A stretch of DNA of 64,000 nt. Source: Nymphalis io (Eukaryota; Arthropoda; Insecta; Lepidoptera; Nymphalidae). The translations under genes were made by a program, and so were the position numbers. Position 1 is the first letter of the stretch. Every line of letters begins with the position of its first letter. The notes beneath the pieces are model-generated. The model was given only the letters and a program-made list of their open reading frames with translations, searched no databases and had not been told where the DNA came from. The DNA lies in the NCBI RefSeq assembly GCF_905147045.1, contig NC_065910.1, forward strand, positions 3,224,001 through 3,288,000, given 5' to 3'. Below are positions 23,553 through 36,343 of the stretch, piece after piece.

Positions 23553-24574
23553 TGATGCGTGTATTCTTGAAATGTTATCATTACTATGGTTAATGTCGCA
23601 TATCAATTTCTGATATTTCACGAAAGTTTTCTGCGGTGAGTTTCGAGTTTGTTCTTACAGAATAGTCCTATTAATTCGACCTTGAAATATTCACTCATCG
23701 ACCATTAAAAAAAATTTCAAAACGTATATAAATTATTTCTTTAAAATAATCATTCATATTTTATTAATCTTGGTTATGAATAATTTAACCTTAAAATGAA
23801 ATGTAAGCAGTGTATGATCGTACTGTACTAGAAGGTTGGTAGTAGGTAGTAGTTACTCATAAAATAATGCAAATTCGTTCACGATCACGTTCTTACTCAT
23901 CCATAGCGATTATTTCAAGGATATCTTGTAGAAAATAACTAGACTAACATACAAACAAGTGTAGAAAAATTTGCCGTATAAGTTACAAATTTGATGCCTT
24001 TATGTAATAGAATTTGTTTGGACGGTCCCAGGAGTATTAATCTATTAACACTTGTGAATACAATATCCTGTGATATAACTGTGAGTTGTGAACTGTCACA
24101 CCGTCTGTCGACCACTTTCTACTAACCTCAATAATCAGCCTAAATATGAAAACAACTGGGTCCATTTTACAAAAACATCAATTTTACAGTTAGACTACTT
24201 CCTTTCTTCAATAATATGGTAGGAGACGACGTGATACGAATGGCTGACGTGATTTGGATTCATTGTAATGTCTGAGGAACTCTAGCCGTGATTAGAATTA
24301 AATAATCGATTCACTATTATCATTCTTACGGAATGTTTTTTTTTTCCAGTTTTAAAAAGAAAAGTTTTTACGAACAGCTTTATTAAAAACAGACTTCAAA
24401 ATATGCTGTTAACATCTCGTGATCATTTCGCGCGTTAATGATTTCAAATTAATCTGAATATGTTTAACCTTAGTTTAAATTAAACAAATCAGCATTTTCT
24501 TAAAAGAACTTCTTTGCCTGGACGACATTGCTGAAAGTAAATATACATACTAATTTTATTAAATAACTAGTAAA
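23553..24574. other. AT-rich intergenic, no gene seen
   Basis: No exon or repeat recognised. Confidence 0.5.
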
Positions 24575-26523
24575 CTTTTTATATTATATTTGCCGGGAGG
24601 GCAAATGACTCTACTCCACCTGATGGTAAGTGGTAGTAGAGTCCAAACGCGACGACGGCCAGTACAGACGGGAAAAACGTTCTGCACTAGCCGCCTTCGC
24701 CTTGCCGGCCCGCAAGATGCCTCTTCACGCCTCGTTTGAAGGAACCCGGGTTGTAAGAGGAGGGGAACACGTGAGCTGGTAAGGAATTCCATTTTTTGGA
24801 AGTGCGACAAAGAAAGGAGTTGCCAAATTTCTTTGTGCGCGATGGAATTGATGTCACAGTTAGGCGGTGACATCGAGAACCAGCTCGCGTGGACTTAAGA
24901 AGGAAGGGGGAAGCAGGAATTAGAGAGAATAATTCCTCAGAGCACTCGCCGTGATACAGTCGATAGAAAGCGCTCAGTGCTGCTATCTCACGACGCAATT
25001 GTAAAGGTTCAAGGGTGTTTGTGACCTTTACGTCGCCAATAATGCGTACGGCACGTCGCTGCAACCGGTTCAAGGCATCCAGTAGGTACTTAGCGGAGCC
25101 ATCCCAAAGGTGCGAGCAATATTCAACGCAAGACCGTACCTGTGTTTTGTACAGCAGGCACAGTTGTTGTGGCGTGAAAAAACGCCGCACCTTGTTCAGA
25201 ACTCCGAGTTTCCGTGAAGCTGTTTTTATAACAGCCTCGATGTAATCCCTTGGACTAAAGTCGCAGCGAACGTCAATCCCCAGCATGGCGATTTTGCTTT
25301 GTATCACCAGCGGAGTACCACAGAGGGAGGGAAGAGGGGAAAATGCTGACTTTTTCGCTGTGAGAGCGCATACCTGTGTTTTCTGGGCATTAAACTTAAC
25401 AAGATTGTCAGAGCCCCATTTGGCGATGAGCTCTAACGTCCTATCGAGTTCAATGACAAGATCCTTCCGCCTCTCCTCAATTTCCGCTCGCCCAGCCACT
25501 GCGCGTCCGTGGTATCCACCATGCACTGTACTATCGTCTGCATAGCAATGTATGTTCCCAAGAGAGAGCATATCATTGATATGCAAAAGAAAGTGTGGGA
25601 GATAGCACAGATCCCTGGGAGACCCCAGCATTCACTACATAGAATTGTGAAGCGCAACCATCTACTAAAACACGAAGGCTACGCTTGTGTAGGAAGCTGG
25701 CAATCCAGGTGCATAGCTGAGCAGGCAGACCATATGCCGGCAGCTTGGAGAGAAGACTTCTGTGCCAGACCCTGTCGAAAGCCTTGGAGATATCGAGGCT
25801 GACATCCAACGATTCTCCATGCTTGTCGATAGCTTCACCCCAGAGGTGTGTTAGGTACGCTAGAAGATCACCTGTGGACCGTTTTGGTCGTAACCCGTAC
25901 TGACGATCAATAATTAGACAGTGATCTTCTAGGTAATGGATCAGTTGGTTGTTTAAAATCCGTTCCATCACCTTACAAAGTACTGAGGTGATAGCTATTG
26001 GCCGATAATTTGCCGGGTCAGACCGATCCCCTTTTTTGGGAACCGCTTGCACATTAGCTCTTCTCCAAGACTCCGGCACACATCCCGAAGAGAGAGAAAG
26101 TTGGAACAGGCGCGTTAACACAGGACACAGCTCCGCTGCGCACTTCTTCAGCACTATGGCTGGTATTCCATCGGGACCGCTAGCTTTTCGTACATCAAGT
26201 GATTGCAGCTCCGCACGCACATCACGTTGCCTGATTTTGATGTCAGGCATCGTATGGCCACATGAAGGTATTGTAGGTGGCAACGCACTACAATTATCGA
26301 TGACGGAATTATCGGCAAAGAGTTTAGCCAGGAGATCAGCTTGCTCTTGCGGACTGTGAGCTAGCGATCCGTCCGGATTTCTGAGCGGTGGCAGCGAAGG
26401 TTGGCAGAAATTGTTTTGCACAGACTTGGTCAGACGCCAGAAGCTACGGGAGCCCCTAGGATGCGAAACAAGATCATGACCAATCTGTACAATGCGCTGT
26501 GCATCCGCTCTCATGTATGCCTT
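24575..26523 (-). mobile_element. Non-LTR retrotransposon, copy 2 (5'-truncated)
   Basis: This is the same family as the copy at 33552-36460, reversed. The 3' end (CTCCCGGCAAATATAATATA in minus sense) is at the left. The 5' end breaks at 26523 within the region between the endonuclease and reverse transcriptase domains, so the endonuclease is absent. About 1.95 kb remains. 5' truncation is usual for target-primed reverse transcription. I found no convincing target-site duplication. Confidence 0.92.
24687..26523 (-). pseudogene. Reverse transcriptase fragment of LINE copy 2, frameshifted
   Basis: It encodes the RT domain in two frames. The upstream part carries KASGPDGIP, YRPIAITSVL and SLDISKAFDRVWH and ends after GVSQGSVLSP near 25590. 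There, two bases (CT) present in copy 1 are missing. The downstream part resumes with LLHINDM, YADDST and the C-terminal LQRRAVRIIGDVKVT region, and stops at 24687. The Pro in the usual VPQG motif is Ser here, another sign of decay. No start codon of its own; non-functional as it stands. Confidence 0.9.
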
Positions 26524-28041
26524 GCCTGTTTGAATTATACATTTAAAATATTTAAATTTTGCGGTGGTAGTAGGCAGCGGTTATCTTAAATACAAAAATT
26601 ATTTGTTTTTGGTACCTCGCAAATAGCCCGCCATATTAACTTAAAAATTCTTTTAATTCACAGACAGACACTTCAACTCAATTTTATTTGTGTATCTATA
26701 TACATAAATAATAATAGACTGACATAACGTAATTAGTGGTATAAAATAATTAATGGTATTAATTATTATAGATTAAAAATACATTTTTAATGCCGGCAAA
26801 GTTGTTATTAGTTATTAGTATTATAAATAAAGATGTGCCTTTTATTCAAGAACTGTTTGTACCGCATAATCTAGCAGAGCTTTCAGCAAATCCCTTGGAA
26901 TATGTGAATCTAAAGTTTGTTTATTTTTCATCCTCTATATTGGAATATAGTATGCATACCGAAACGCTTGCAAATTTACATTTAATTTATCATGTAAAAT
27001 GACAAAAATGTTGTATTCTCTTATAGGTATATTAATGCAAGACGAATGTGGTCATAAAATGATGCATAAAGATCCTCAAGTTTAGCGTCAATATTATCAC
27101 TATTTACACTTGTAATGTACTCGTAGTATGACGAATGGCGTATTTGTGGCACTAAGGTATTATGCCCTTGCCTAATTGGCAATTACAATTGCATTGGCTG
27201 CTGATGTATAAATGCATTTAACTGTTTAAAATCCTAAATAAATAAACCTGTTTGGTGGTCAATTAAATGTTTTATCTGTAGTATTTAATTGATTCAATTA
27301 ATTCGTTTGTTATATTTTAATTTATTCATTACATTTATGTAATATAATGTATATAAGTGTGTAGTGTAACTGCTGTTATGGTCTGTTAATGATGTTTTTT
27401 TTTTCTTAAATATCTTTAATATCCAGTAAAAGTATTATATGTATATCGTGCTCATACGTAACAACGTCTCAACTAAACGCAACATTCAATCAAAGTTACT
27501 TAACGCAATATTCTATCCTTCCGTATGTTACACTTGTATGATGAATTATGTTTTTCAATAAATTATTAGGTATCTACATAGTAAGCTCACTAGGTACCTG
27601 GTTCTATCTGTAATGTCGATACAATAATTTTTTCATCAAGTTATTGGTATTTGTAGCAATTTCTCCATCTTGATCCATGTGTCAACTAATTACGCGAAAG
27701 TACCGGCTTCCTGATATCCATGAATTTGTTTTTTTTTTTACTATTCTTAAGAACATCATTATTTTTTTCTTAAGAACAGAAATAGAAGACGTTATGTGTT
27801 GTGCAAGTCATTTAACAACCGCTCTTCTAGCCAGAAAACAGTTTGCAACGAATTGATGACCGGGCGTCAATACAAAGGTCTCATATATAATTATATTATT
27901 TATTATATTATATGCTGAAGAGTCAGTTTGATTGTTTAATCTTAAGATGCTTTAATTTGAAAACGTATTTTTGCTAATGTTGGTTATGTGACGACAACGC
28001 TATCCTTGGAAACCTCTTCTAATATAATAAGTGGTAATAAT
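26524..28041. other. AT-rich intergenic, no gene seen
   Basis: No exon structure. A 70-codon open frame at 26790-27002 has no family features. Confidence 0.5.
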
Positions 28042-28325
28042 AGGTGGTAAGACTTTGTGCAAGCCCGTCTGGGTAGGTACCACCCAATCATCAGGTATTC
28101 AATCACTATCAATCACTAATCAACGACACTTAGTTTCGTTGCGTTCTGGTTGAAAAAGTGATAAGTCAGTGCAACTACTGGCACCAGGGACATAACATGT
28201 TAGTTCCCAAGGTCGAAGGCGCGTGCGCGATATAAGGAATGTTTAATATTTCTTACATCGCCAATGTCTATCGGCGATGGTGACCACATACCATCAGGTT
28301 TCCATTTCCCCGTCTGGCTACATAT
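28042..28325 (+). repeat. Family D interspersed repeat
   Basis: A plus-orientation copy (GTCTGGGTAGGTACCACCCA, then GGTGACCACATACCATCAGG), moderately diverged, with a short duplicated AATCACTATCAATCACTAAT stretch. Confidence 0.7.
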
Positions 28326-29262
28326 TACATATATAAAAAAAGCTATGACATTCATTTCACCGCATTATATGTCCTTATAATAATAACGTTATTTCCATAT
28401 GCAGTTACTAAATTCAACCCACATGAAGCAGTCGCCTCTGATAAGTGTTACTCTATGTCAACGAACTCATAAAAACTACACGTAAATTTTTTTTGCGCGT
28501 ACTCGTACATACTGATAATGGAATACTTTGGAAGGTATAGGTACTTAGTCTTTAAGCCTAAATATAGATGCGGATGCAAAAAAAAAATATTACTTTACGA
28601 CTTCAGTTTAAGCTTAAAGTATTTCACTAAATCTGGCTAAAAATAAGGATCATAAAAAAGAGCTGATTCCATAAAAGCCATAGACAAAATATTGGTTATA
28701 TTTTCTTGGAACTATAAACAAAAAAAGGAATTAAAAAAAAAACTGGAATTGTTATATCAAACACAGTAGGCAAGGAACGCATATAGAAACTTAACATCGG
28801 TGAACTCAAGGTCGGCAGAGCAAAAGAAAATATGGGCTTGCCCAATGTTTAAAGTGAAGGCTGTGTAACAACTGATGTGACCATTCAAGTGGATAAGATC
28901 GAAGAGAATAAATGAATGTCTACATTTGTAACTGAAATGTAGTTTTGGAATATTGGCTTCTATAATTCTGATCATAAATTTTATAAATCTTGATTGAATT
29001 GTTTCAAAACCATATTCTGAGGGGATCGTTTCTAAAAAAGTGTATTTATGTCATTACAAAAATAAAATATTGGACATTAGTATTTTAATGCAAAGTGATC
29101 TTACAGAAAAATAAATTTGGTAGAGGTAAGAGATAGCTTAGGAGTATTTATTTAACAACAACAACATTTTATTTGAATCTTTTTCTAATTTGAATAAGTA
29201 CTGTAGTAAATAGTAGTAGATAAATTGTTTTACGACAGCAAGAAATAAGTGATTTCGATATA
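28326..29262. other. AT-rich intergenic, no gene seen
   Basis: No gene or repeat recognised. Confidence 0.5.
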
Positions 29263-29434
29263 CAAACGAGGCGTGAAGAGGCATCTTGCGGGCCGGCAAG
29301 GCGAAGGCGGCTAGTGCAGAACGTTTTTCCCGTCTGTACTGGCCGTCGTCGCGTTTGGACTCTACTACCACTTACCATCAGGTGGAGTAGAGTCATTTGC
29401 CCTCCCGGCGAATATATAAAAAAAAAAAAAAAAA
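29263..29434 (+). mobile_element. Non-LTR retrotransposon, copy 3 (3' end only)
   Basis: The last 155 bases of the same LINE, from CAAACGAGGCGTGAAGAGGC through TCATTTGCCCTCCCGGCG, followed by ATATAT and a run of about 16 A. Heavily 5'-truncated. The preserved poly(A) points to a fairly recent insertion. Confidence 0.92.
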
Positions 29435-29598
29435 CAAAAAGCTGTCTCTTGCTCTCTTAAAATTAATGGGCAAAACAGGCGAACTCAAATAACGCACACA
29501 ATATCACTTTTAAATCCAGGAACTATTTTTGAAACTAGATTACTATCTTAAAATTCTATAACTATAGAATTAATAAATATTATATAAATAAAGTAATA

Positions 29599-29859
29599 CA
29601 GTAACAGTTTTTAAGGAGAAGGTTTTGGAGCTTATTCCACCACGCTGCTCCAAAGCGGGTTAGTGGAATACACATGTGGCAGAATTTCAGGAAAATTAGA
29701 CACATGCAGGTTTCCTCACAATGTTTTCCTACACCGTCAAGCACGAGATGAATTATAATCACAAATTAAGCACGTGAAAATTCAGTGGTGCTTGCCCGGG
29801 TTTGAACCCACAATCATCGGTTAAGATTCACGCGTTCTTACCACTGAGCCATTTTGGCT
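29599..29859 (-). mobile_element. Family A SINE with internal deletion
   Basis: The tail AGTAACAG is joined directly to TTTTTAAGGAGAAGGTTTTG, so about 45 bases of the usual 3' region are missing. The head is intact to GAGCCATTTTGGC. Confidence 0.8.
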
Positions 29860-29865
29860 TTTTTT

Positions 29866-30470
29866 TAAACTATAGATGTGAATATCTATGTAATAGCGAG
29901 AGCTACAGTTTATTTTTTTTTTGTCTATAAGAATATTTGAATTTGGAGTAGGTTACAGCAAAATAATAGGCATATAATAAAATAAGATATGGGTAGAATT
30001 TTAATCGCTGATCGGCCTCAAGCTAAGCACAGATTTTATTAGAACAGCGAACAGTTACTTCTAAACATTGTGATCGATTGACTCAGCTCAATTTGCATTA
30101 CAAAACTGTTTTGTGGCCACATTGCCGTCGATTGTGAATGAATATTTATAGAAACAACACATACACGTACCGATTTAGAAGAAAACCGGCTATCCGGCTT
30201 TTTTACCTACCTTTGATTTCTTTTGTTTTTTTTTTATAAGACAAGTTTTTGAAGTCAATTTTTCTTACGAATCGAGCTCTGGTTTCCCCAGATGATACGT
30301 AGTTATTATTTAGTCGGATGATGTATATATCATTATAGTAGCAGCATCGCATTTTGACTTTGACAAATGTTATGTACATAATATGCGTCGGGGTTAAATG
30401 TACTGCCTGCACTGGCTAAACTAGATAACTATAGAAATGATTATCAATCCTTCTTCTAAACTTAACTAGT
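29866..30470. other. AT-rich intergenic, no gene seen
   Basis: No exon or repeat recognised. Confidence 0.5.
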
Positions 30471-30474
30471 AAAT

Positions 30475-30618
30475 CAGTAACAGCCTGTGAATGTCTCACT
30501 GCTGGGCTAAGGCAACCCACCCTGCTCCAATGCAACCCTCATATATATTTAATAAGATATTATAATGTATATATTATATATGATTCACGCGTTCTTACCA
30601 CTGAGCCATCTCGGCTCT
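30475..30618 (-). repeat. Family A SINE, internally deleted
   Basis: Both ends of the SINE are kept (CAGTAACAGCCTGTGAATGT and TTCACGCGTTCTTACCACTG). The middle is replaced by about 45 bases of AT repeat. Confidence 0.7.
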
Positions 30619-33382
30619 TCTAAACAAAATAGAACGAATTTGACCAACATTGACGGGATTCGCTCGACATTATTTTTCAAATCATACTGTACGGGGTTAT
30701 ATTCGTGGAAATATTAGCTGAGAATTTGACACAATCGAAATTTGATTGTTTGTATAAGATATTTCTAACAAAATGAACTTTATAATAACAAGTGGGTATT
30801 TTAAATACTAGCATGCTCTCAAAATAATACTATGCAAATGAATAGTAACTAAGGTATTGTAATAACTCAAGCATGATATACTTTGATTTAATTTAATAAA
30901 TAATAAGTCCAACATTATCATTTGGCTCGAAGATATATTTTTTATTAAGTGCTTACATTTTATCAAATCTTGTAGTATAAGCCAAAAACTACAAGACGCT
31001 AGTAGCCATAAACTATAAAATATTATAATTTCATTTAAATGATTGCAGTTACAGTTACTACAGACCCCTGCGGTTATATTATAATAAACAAATAACCATT
31101 GCACCGGAACATTTATAAAATATGATTAAGTAGTAAAAGTGACAAATTACTTTTTAACAATTTATCTTTAATAAAATATTTATTATTCTGTAATTAAATT
31201 TAAAATGTGTTTTCTTTGTTTGCTAGGCATCTTTGTAGTGTTTCTAGACGCATATAAAGTCCGTTAGTATTTCCAACCGCTATTAATTATATTTTCTATG
31301 GCTCTGAGCAAAGGTTCTACACTTCTAGACGTCTTTGAACGTTGAAATGTGCTGACGAAGTTTAAATTAGTTTCATTTGAAATTTAATCTGAATTAAATA
31401 CTTATATTTCTCAACCTGACGATTTCTTAATCGACCTGACCTTAATAAAATGTATAAAGATTTATAATGTTTTATTCTTAGATCGAATATGATGTCGACG
31501 AATTTAAGAATGTGGAACTGATGAAGTCGTTGTTCAAGTGGCATTACAATACACAACATTTAGTTCAACTGTAGTTTTCTTCGAAAGCCTTGTACGTTCA
31601 ATGTCAACTAGGACATTAAGCCACATACTTCTGCAATGAATATAGTTACACCTGCTTTCATTTCATTTATTTTATAGATATTATAAGAATTAAATGAATA
31701 CATATCCTAACTGTATCTACGACTTTGTTCGCTTAGATTTACAATTCTCACTTGCTGAAAATTACACTGTTAAGAGTATTAACAACCTTTAATGTATTTT
31801 TTTTATTTGGATACGTCACAAAAAGTGAGTTTCTTTAAAATTATACTGAAGGTTTTCCTTAACGTGGTACATTAAATATAAAACCATCACTTCAAAATTT
31901 GCAGCGCACTGGCGATATATTAAATTAATCTAAATATACATCTAGGAGGCCTGGAATACATCTTTTACAGCATTTTTATTTTTTACTGATAGCAGAGCTG
32001 GATACAACAGTATCCAGTACATGGTAGCATTTTACCTAACAATGTTAACACTTAAAATTGTTTAATTTAAGTTTTAGTAAGGTCATTGACCCATTGTAAT
32101 TAGGTACAACTCACATGACCCCAAAATATATTCCATAGTTTGATATGCGTTAGTAGTGTGAGGATTAACTAATCGTTCATACGATACTAGTGCCTTCGAG
32201 CTTTGCGTAGTTTCGTCTTGTATTGGTATTTTCCATCCATATATACTTTAAAGGTCTGCTTGACACAGGTCTTCCCCTAAATTATTCAATACAAAACGTC
32301 ACTCGTTATTGTGTATCGTTATCATTATTACGTTTCGATTTATACGTGATAAATCGAATTATAAACGAAATTGACAATCGCTTTGCATTTGTCTACAGTC
32401 TTTCGAACGATTTTTTTTTATTTACTAACAATAAAAACAGTACCAATCCATGTGGACATATTGTACGCCATAAGCAATCGTTTTAAATTCAACAATTACG
32501 TCGAGTCATAATAAAAAATAATTATCAATACCATGAATCATCAAACCATCAGACAACAACAATGGAACTATTAAAGTCACGATATGATATTGTTGCCACT
32601 TGAATTACTATATTTTTTTTAATATTATTTATATAAGATGGTTAATGATCTTAGTGAGATTAATAAAAATACATTTTTTTTTAATTTAAATTAATAAATT
32701 GAGTCCATTCGGTCAGCCAGTCGAAATAATCGAAGCACAAGCAAAATAAAATGCTGTTCTATGTACTACATGTTACAATTTGTGTACGACATCTAATCTA
32801 AAACAAAGATACTGTTTTAAAATAATAATATATGTCATCCTAATAAAGCAACAACTTGCTTTCTTAATTGCTTTACTCGCAAATCTATTCTAAGCCGTGT
32901 TCGTTACTAACAGCTTAAAAAATCTCACATAGCTCACTCGACCTCCTTTTCTTAGGCGCATTACCCTCATTTAAGTTTTACTCAATCACGTCAAATATTC
33001 TCAGGTCAAGTTAGATACGAGACAAAGCTTCGGTTCTCAGACGTATGTACTTACATAATAAAATCACAGCGCCATTAACAAATGTAAGTGTTGCTTAAAC
33101 ATAATATTTTTTGATAACTTTGATATTTTTTGTATAGCAGTAAACAATTTTGATATTTTATAATACTTATTTAATTTAACGTCTTGTTTGATTCAAAATA
33201 ACGTCATTGAAATGTAATGTTAGTTTATTGGAAGGAAATCGATTAATTTTATTGACCTTGGGGTCTGGGGACAACAATTATTTTTTTATTGCGTTTTCCG
33301 AAACTCGTTTAGGTTCGTTCTATTAGCCAGTACTATTTATCAATACTTGCATAGAAAACAAACAAATCATGATAAGTAGTAT
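30619..33382. other. AT-rich intergenic, no gene seen
   Basis: 2.8 kb without a supported exon, repeat or RNA gene on either strand. Confidence 0.5.
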
Positions 33383-33553
33383 TAACAGTCTACGAATGTC
33401 CCACTGCTGGGCTAAGGCCTCCTCTCATTTTTTTAGGAGAAAGTTTTGGAGCTTATTCCACGCTGCTCCAATGCGGTTTGGTGTAATACACATGTGGCAG
33501 AATTTCAGTAAAATTAGACACATGCTCGTTTCTACACGATGTTTTCTTTCATC
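33383..33553 (-). mobile_element. Family A SINE, 3' part, interrupted by LINE copy 1
   Basis: The tail and body of a reverse family A copy, from AACAGTCTACGAATGTCCCA to TTTTCTTTCATC. The rest continues at 36461. The LINE sits between them, so the SINE is the older insertion. Confidence 0.9.
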
Positions 33554-36343
33554 TTGTTTCTCACGGAGACACAAATACTCCGTCCTGCCGATACCAGCTA
33601 CCTTAATTATCCCGGCTACACGCTTGAAGAATCCTTCAAAGCGAAAGCCGGAGTATGCTTGTTCGTCAGGACGGATGTTTGCTGTCACCGACTGCGCTGC
33701 TTGGAGGACCCCTCCTTCTCCATGTTGGTGGTACGTGTGGACCTGGTTCGTCAGAGCCGAGTCTACGTGTGCCTCTACAGATCCCACAATGGTGACTTGG
33801 AGACAAGCCGACTATTTGACCATCTTAGTCGGGTGGCAGATGCTGCGCAAGAGCAATTTCCTAACGCGGAATTGGTGTTTTTGGGGGACTTTAATGCTCA
33901 CCACGAATCCTGGTTGAAATCCCTCAAAACTGACCATGCTGGAAGGACTGCTCATGCTTTTGCTCTCACACATGACTTGACCCAACTGGTTGATCAGCCC
34001 ACCAGGATCCCAGACATTGATGGGCAAGCACCTTCTCTACTGGACCTTCTGCTGACTTCTCATCCGGTGGAATATCAGGTTGTGGTTCAGGCTCCTCTTG
34101 GCTCTTCGGATCACAGCCTTATTTCTACCAGAGTGCCACAGGCCAAGCTGCCGCCACTAGCGGTATGCAAACGTCGCGTTTGGCACTATAAGTCGGCGGA
34201 TTGGGACGGTATGCGCGATTACTATGCGTCGGTCCCTTGGAAGGAACGTTGCTTCAGTGGGAATGACCCGACAGCTAGTGCCGCTGCTGTTGCTGGCGAG
34301 ATCATGCTGGGAATGGAATACTACATTCCTAGCTCAGATCTCGTCAGTAGGAGTACGCGTAACCGTTGGTTCACTCGTGAATGTGCCGATGCTGTATCAG
34401 CTAAGCAGGCGGCATATCGCAAGTGGATCAACGGCTGCATTAGCGGGGCATCTAACATTGACTCACTGAAAGCAAACTATAATAAAAATTCCAAGTCCTG
34501 TAGAAAGGCATACACGAGAGCGGATGCACAGCGCATTGTACAGATTGGTCATGACCTTGTTTCGCATCCTAGGGGCTCCCGTAGCTTCTGGCGTCTGACC
34601 AAGTCTGTGCAAAACAATTTCTGCCAACCTTCGCTGCCACCGCTCAGAAATCCGGACGGATCGCTAGCTCACAGTCCGCAAGAGCAAGCTGATCTCCTGG
34701 CTAAACTCTTTGCCGACAATTCCGTCATCGATGATTGTAGTGCACTGCCACCTACAATACCTGCATGTGGCCATACGATGCCTGACATTAAAATCAGGCA
34801 ACGTGATGTGCGTGCGGAGCTGCAATCACTTGATGTACGGAAAGCTAGCGGTCCCGATGGAATACCAGCCATAGTGCTGAAGAAGTGCGCAGCGGAGCTG
34901 TCTCCTGTGTTAACGCGCCTGTTCCAACTTTCTCTCTCTTCGGGAAGTGTGCCGGAGGCTTGGAGAAGAGCTAATGTGCAAGCGGTTCCCAAAAAAGGGG
35001 ATCGGTCTGACCCGGCAAATTATCGGCCAATAGCTATCACCTCAGTACTTTGTAAGGTGATGGAACGGATTTTAAACAACCAACTGATCCATTACCTAGA
35101 AGATCACTGTCTAATTAATGATCGTCAGTACGGTTTTCGACCAAAACGGTCCACAGGTGATCTTCTAGCGTACGTAACACACCTCTGGGGTGAAGCTATC
35201 GACAAGCATGGAGAATCGTTGGCTGTCAGCCTCGATATCTCCAAGGCTTTCGACAGGGTCTGGCACAGAAGTCTTCTCTCCAAGCTACCGGCATATGGTC
35301 TGCCTGCTCAGCTATGCACCTGGATTGCCAGCTTCCTACACAAGCGTAGCCTTCGTGTTTTAGTAGATGGTTGCGCTTCACAATTCTATGTAGTGAATGC
35401 TGGGGTCCCCCAGGGATCTGTGCTATCTCCCACACTCTTTCTTTTGCATATCAATGATATGCTCTCCCTTGGGAACATACATTGCTATGCAGATGATAGT
35501 ACAGTGCATGGTGGATACCACGGACGCGCAGTGGCTGGGCGGGCGGAAACTGAGGAGAGGCGGGAGAATCTTGTCATTGAACTCGATAGGACGTTAGATC
35601 TCATCGCCAAATGGGGCTCTGATAATCTTGTTGAGTTTAATGCCAAGAAAACACAGGTATGCGCTCTCACGGCGAAAAAGTCAACATTTTCCCCTCTTCC
35701 CTCCCTCTGTGGTACTCCGCTGGTGATGCAAAGCAAAATCGCCATGCTGGGGATTGACGTTCGCTGCGACCTTAGTCCAAGGGATTACATCGAGGCTGTT
35801 ATAAAAACAGCTTCACGGAAACTCGGAGTTCTGAACAAGGTGCGGCGCTTTTTCACGCCACAACAACTGTGCCTGCTGTACAAAACACAGGTACGGTCTT
35901 GCGTGGAATATTGCTCGCACCTTTGGGATGGCTCCGCTAAGTACCTACTTGAGGCCTTGGACCGGTTGCAGCGACGTGCCGTACGCATTATTGGCGACGT
36001 AAAGGTCACAAACACCCTTGAACCTTTACAATTGCGTCGTGAGATAGCAGCACTGAGCGCTTTCTATCGACTGTATCACGGCGAGTGCTCTGAGGAATTA
36101 TTCTCTCTAATTCCTGCTTCCCCCTTCCTTCTTAAGTCCACGCGGGCTGGTTCTCGATGTCACCGCCTAACTGTGACATCAATTCCATCGCGAACAAAGA
36201 AATTTGGCAACTCCTTTCTTTGTCGCACTTCCAAAAAATGGAATTCCTTACCAGCTCACGTATTCCCCTCCTCTTACAACCCGGGTTCCTTCAAACGAGG
36301 CGTGAAGAGGCATCTTGCGGGCCGGCAAGGCGAAGGCGGCTAG
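33539..36343 (+). CDS. LINE endonuclease-reverse transcriptase, 934 codons, SINE-derived start
   Basis: An uninterrupted frame for a non-LTR retrotransposon polyprotein. Residues 1-5 (MFSFI) are encoded by the interrupted SINE; true LINE sequence begins at about residue 6. An APE-type endonuclease spans about 6-200: LTET with catalytic Glu10, GDFNAHH at 116-122 and SDH at 190-192. The first endonuclease strand and its usual Asn are missing. The reverse transcriptase spans about 430-720: KASGPDGIP at 435, YRPIAI at 495, SLDISKAFD with Asp566, GVPQGSVLSP at 622 and YADD at 650-653. A C-terminal region follows, with VEYCSHLWDG and LQRRAVRIIG. The clade is not certain (CR1/L2/jockey-like). The RT half looks intact; the endonuclease is probably inactive because of the 5' truncation. 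Any expression from this ATG would be accidental. Confidence 0.92.
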   Translation: MFSFILFLTETQILRPADTSYLNYPGYTLEESFKAKAGVCLFVRTDVCCHRLRCLEDPSFSMLVVRVDLVRQSRVYVCLYRSHNGDLETSRLFDHLSRVADAAQEQFPNAELVFLGDFNAHHESWLKSLKTDHAGRTAHAFALTHDLTQLVDQPTRIPDIDGQAPSLLDLLLTSHPVEYQVVVQAPLGSSDHSLISTRVPQAKLPPLAVCKRRVWHYKSADWDGMRDYYASVPWKERCFSGNDPTASAAAVAGEIMLGMEYYIPSSDLVSRSTRNRWFTRECADAVSAKQAAYRKWINGCISGASNIDSLKANYNKNSKSCRKAYTRADAQRIVQIGHDLVSHPRGSRSFWRLTKSVQNNFCQPSLPPLRNPDGSLAHSPQEQADLLAKLFADNSVIDDCSALPPTIPACGHTMPDIKIRQRDVRAELQSLDVRKASGPDGIPAIVLKKCAAELSPVLTRLFQLSLSSGSVPEAWRRANVQAVPKKGDRSDPANYRPIAITSVLCKVMERILNNQLIHYLEDHCLINDRQYGFRPKRSTGDLLAYVTHLWGEAIDKHGESLAVSLDISKAFDRVWHRSLLSKLPAYGLPAQLCTWIASFLHKRSLRVLVDGCASQFYVVNAGVPQGSVLSPTLFLLHINDMLSLGNIHCYADDSTVHGGYHGRAVAGRAETEERRENLVIELDRTLDLIAKWGSDNLVEFNAKKTQVCALTAKKSTFSPLPSLCGTPLVMQSKIAMLGIDVRCDLSPRDYIEAVIKTASRKLGVLNKVRRFFTPQQLCLLYKTQVRSCVEYCSHLWDGSAKYLLEALDRLQRRAVRIIGDVKVTNTLEPLQLRREIAALSAFYRLYHGECSEELFSLIPASPFLLKSTRAGSRCHRLTVTSIPSRTKKFGNSFLCRTSKKWNSLPAHVFPSSYNPGSFKRGVKRHLAGRQGEGG

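Noticed and set aside
25015..26359. Plus-strand frames of 76-107 codons
   Set aside because: They are antisense to the LINE reverse transcriptase and recur in the same place in copy 1, so they follow from the LINE coding sequence.
33539..33553. The ATG at 33539 as the natural LINE start
   Set aside because: The first five codons belong to the interrupted SINE, shown by the matching continuation at 36461.
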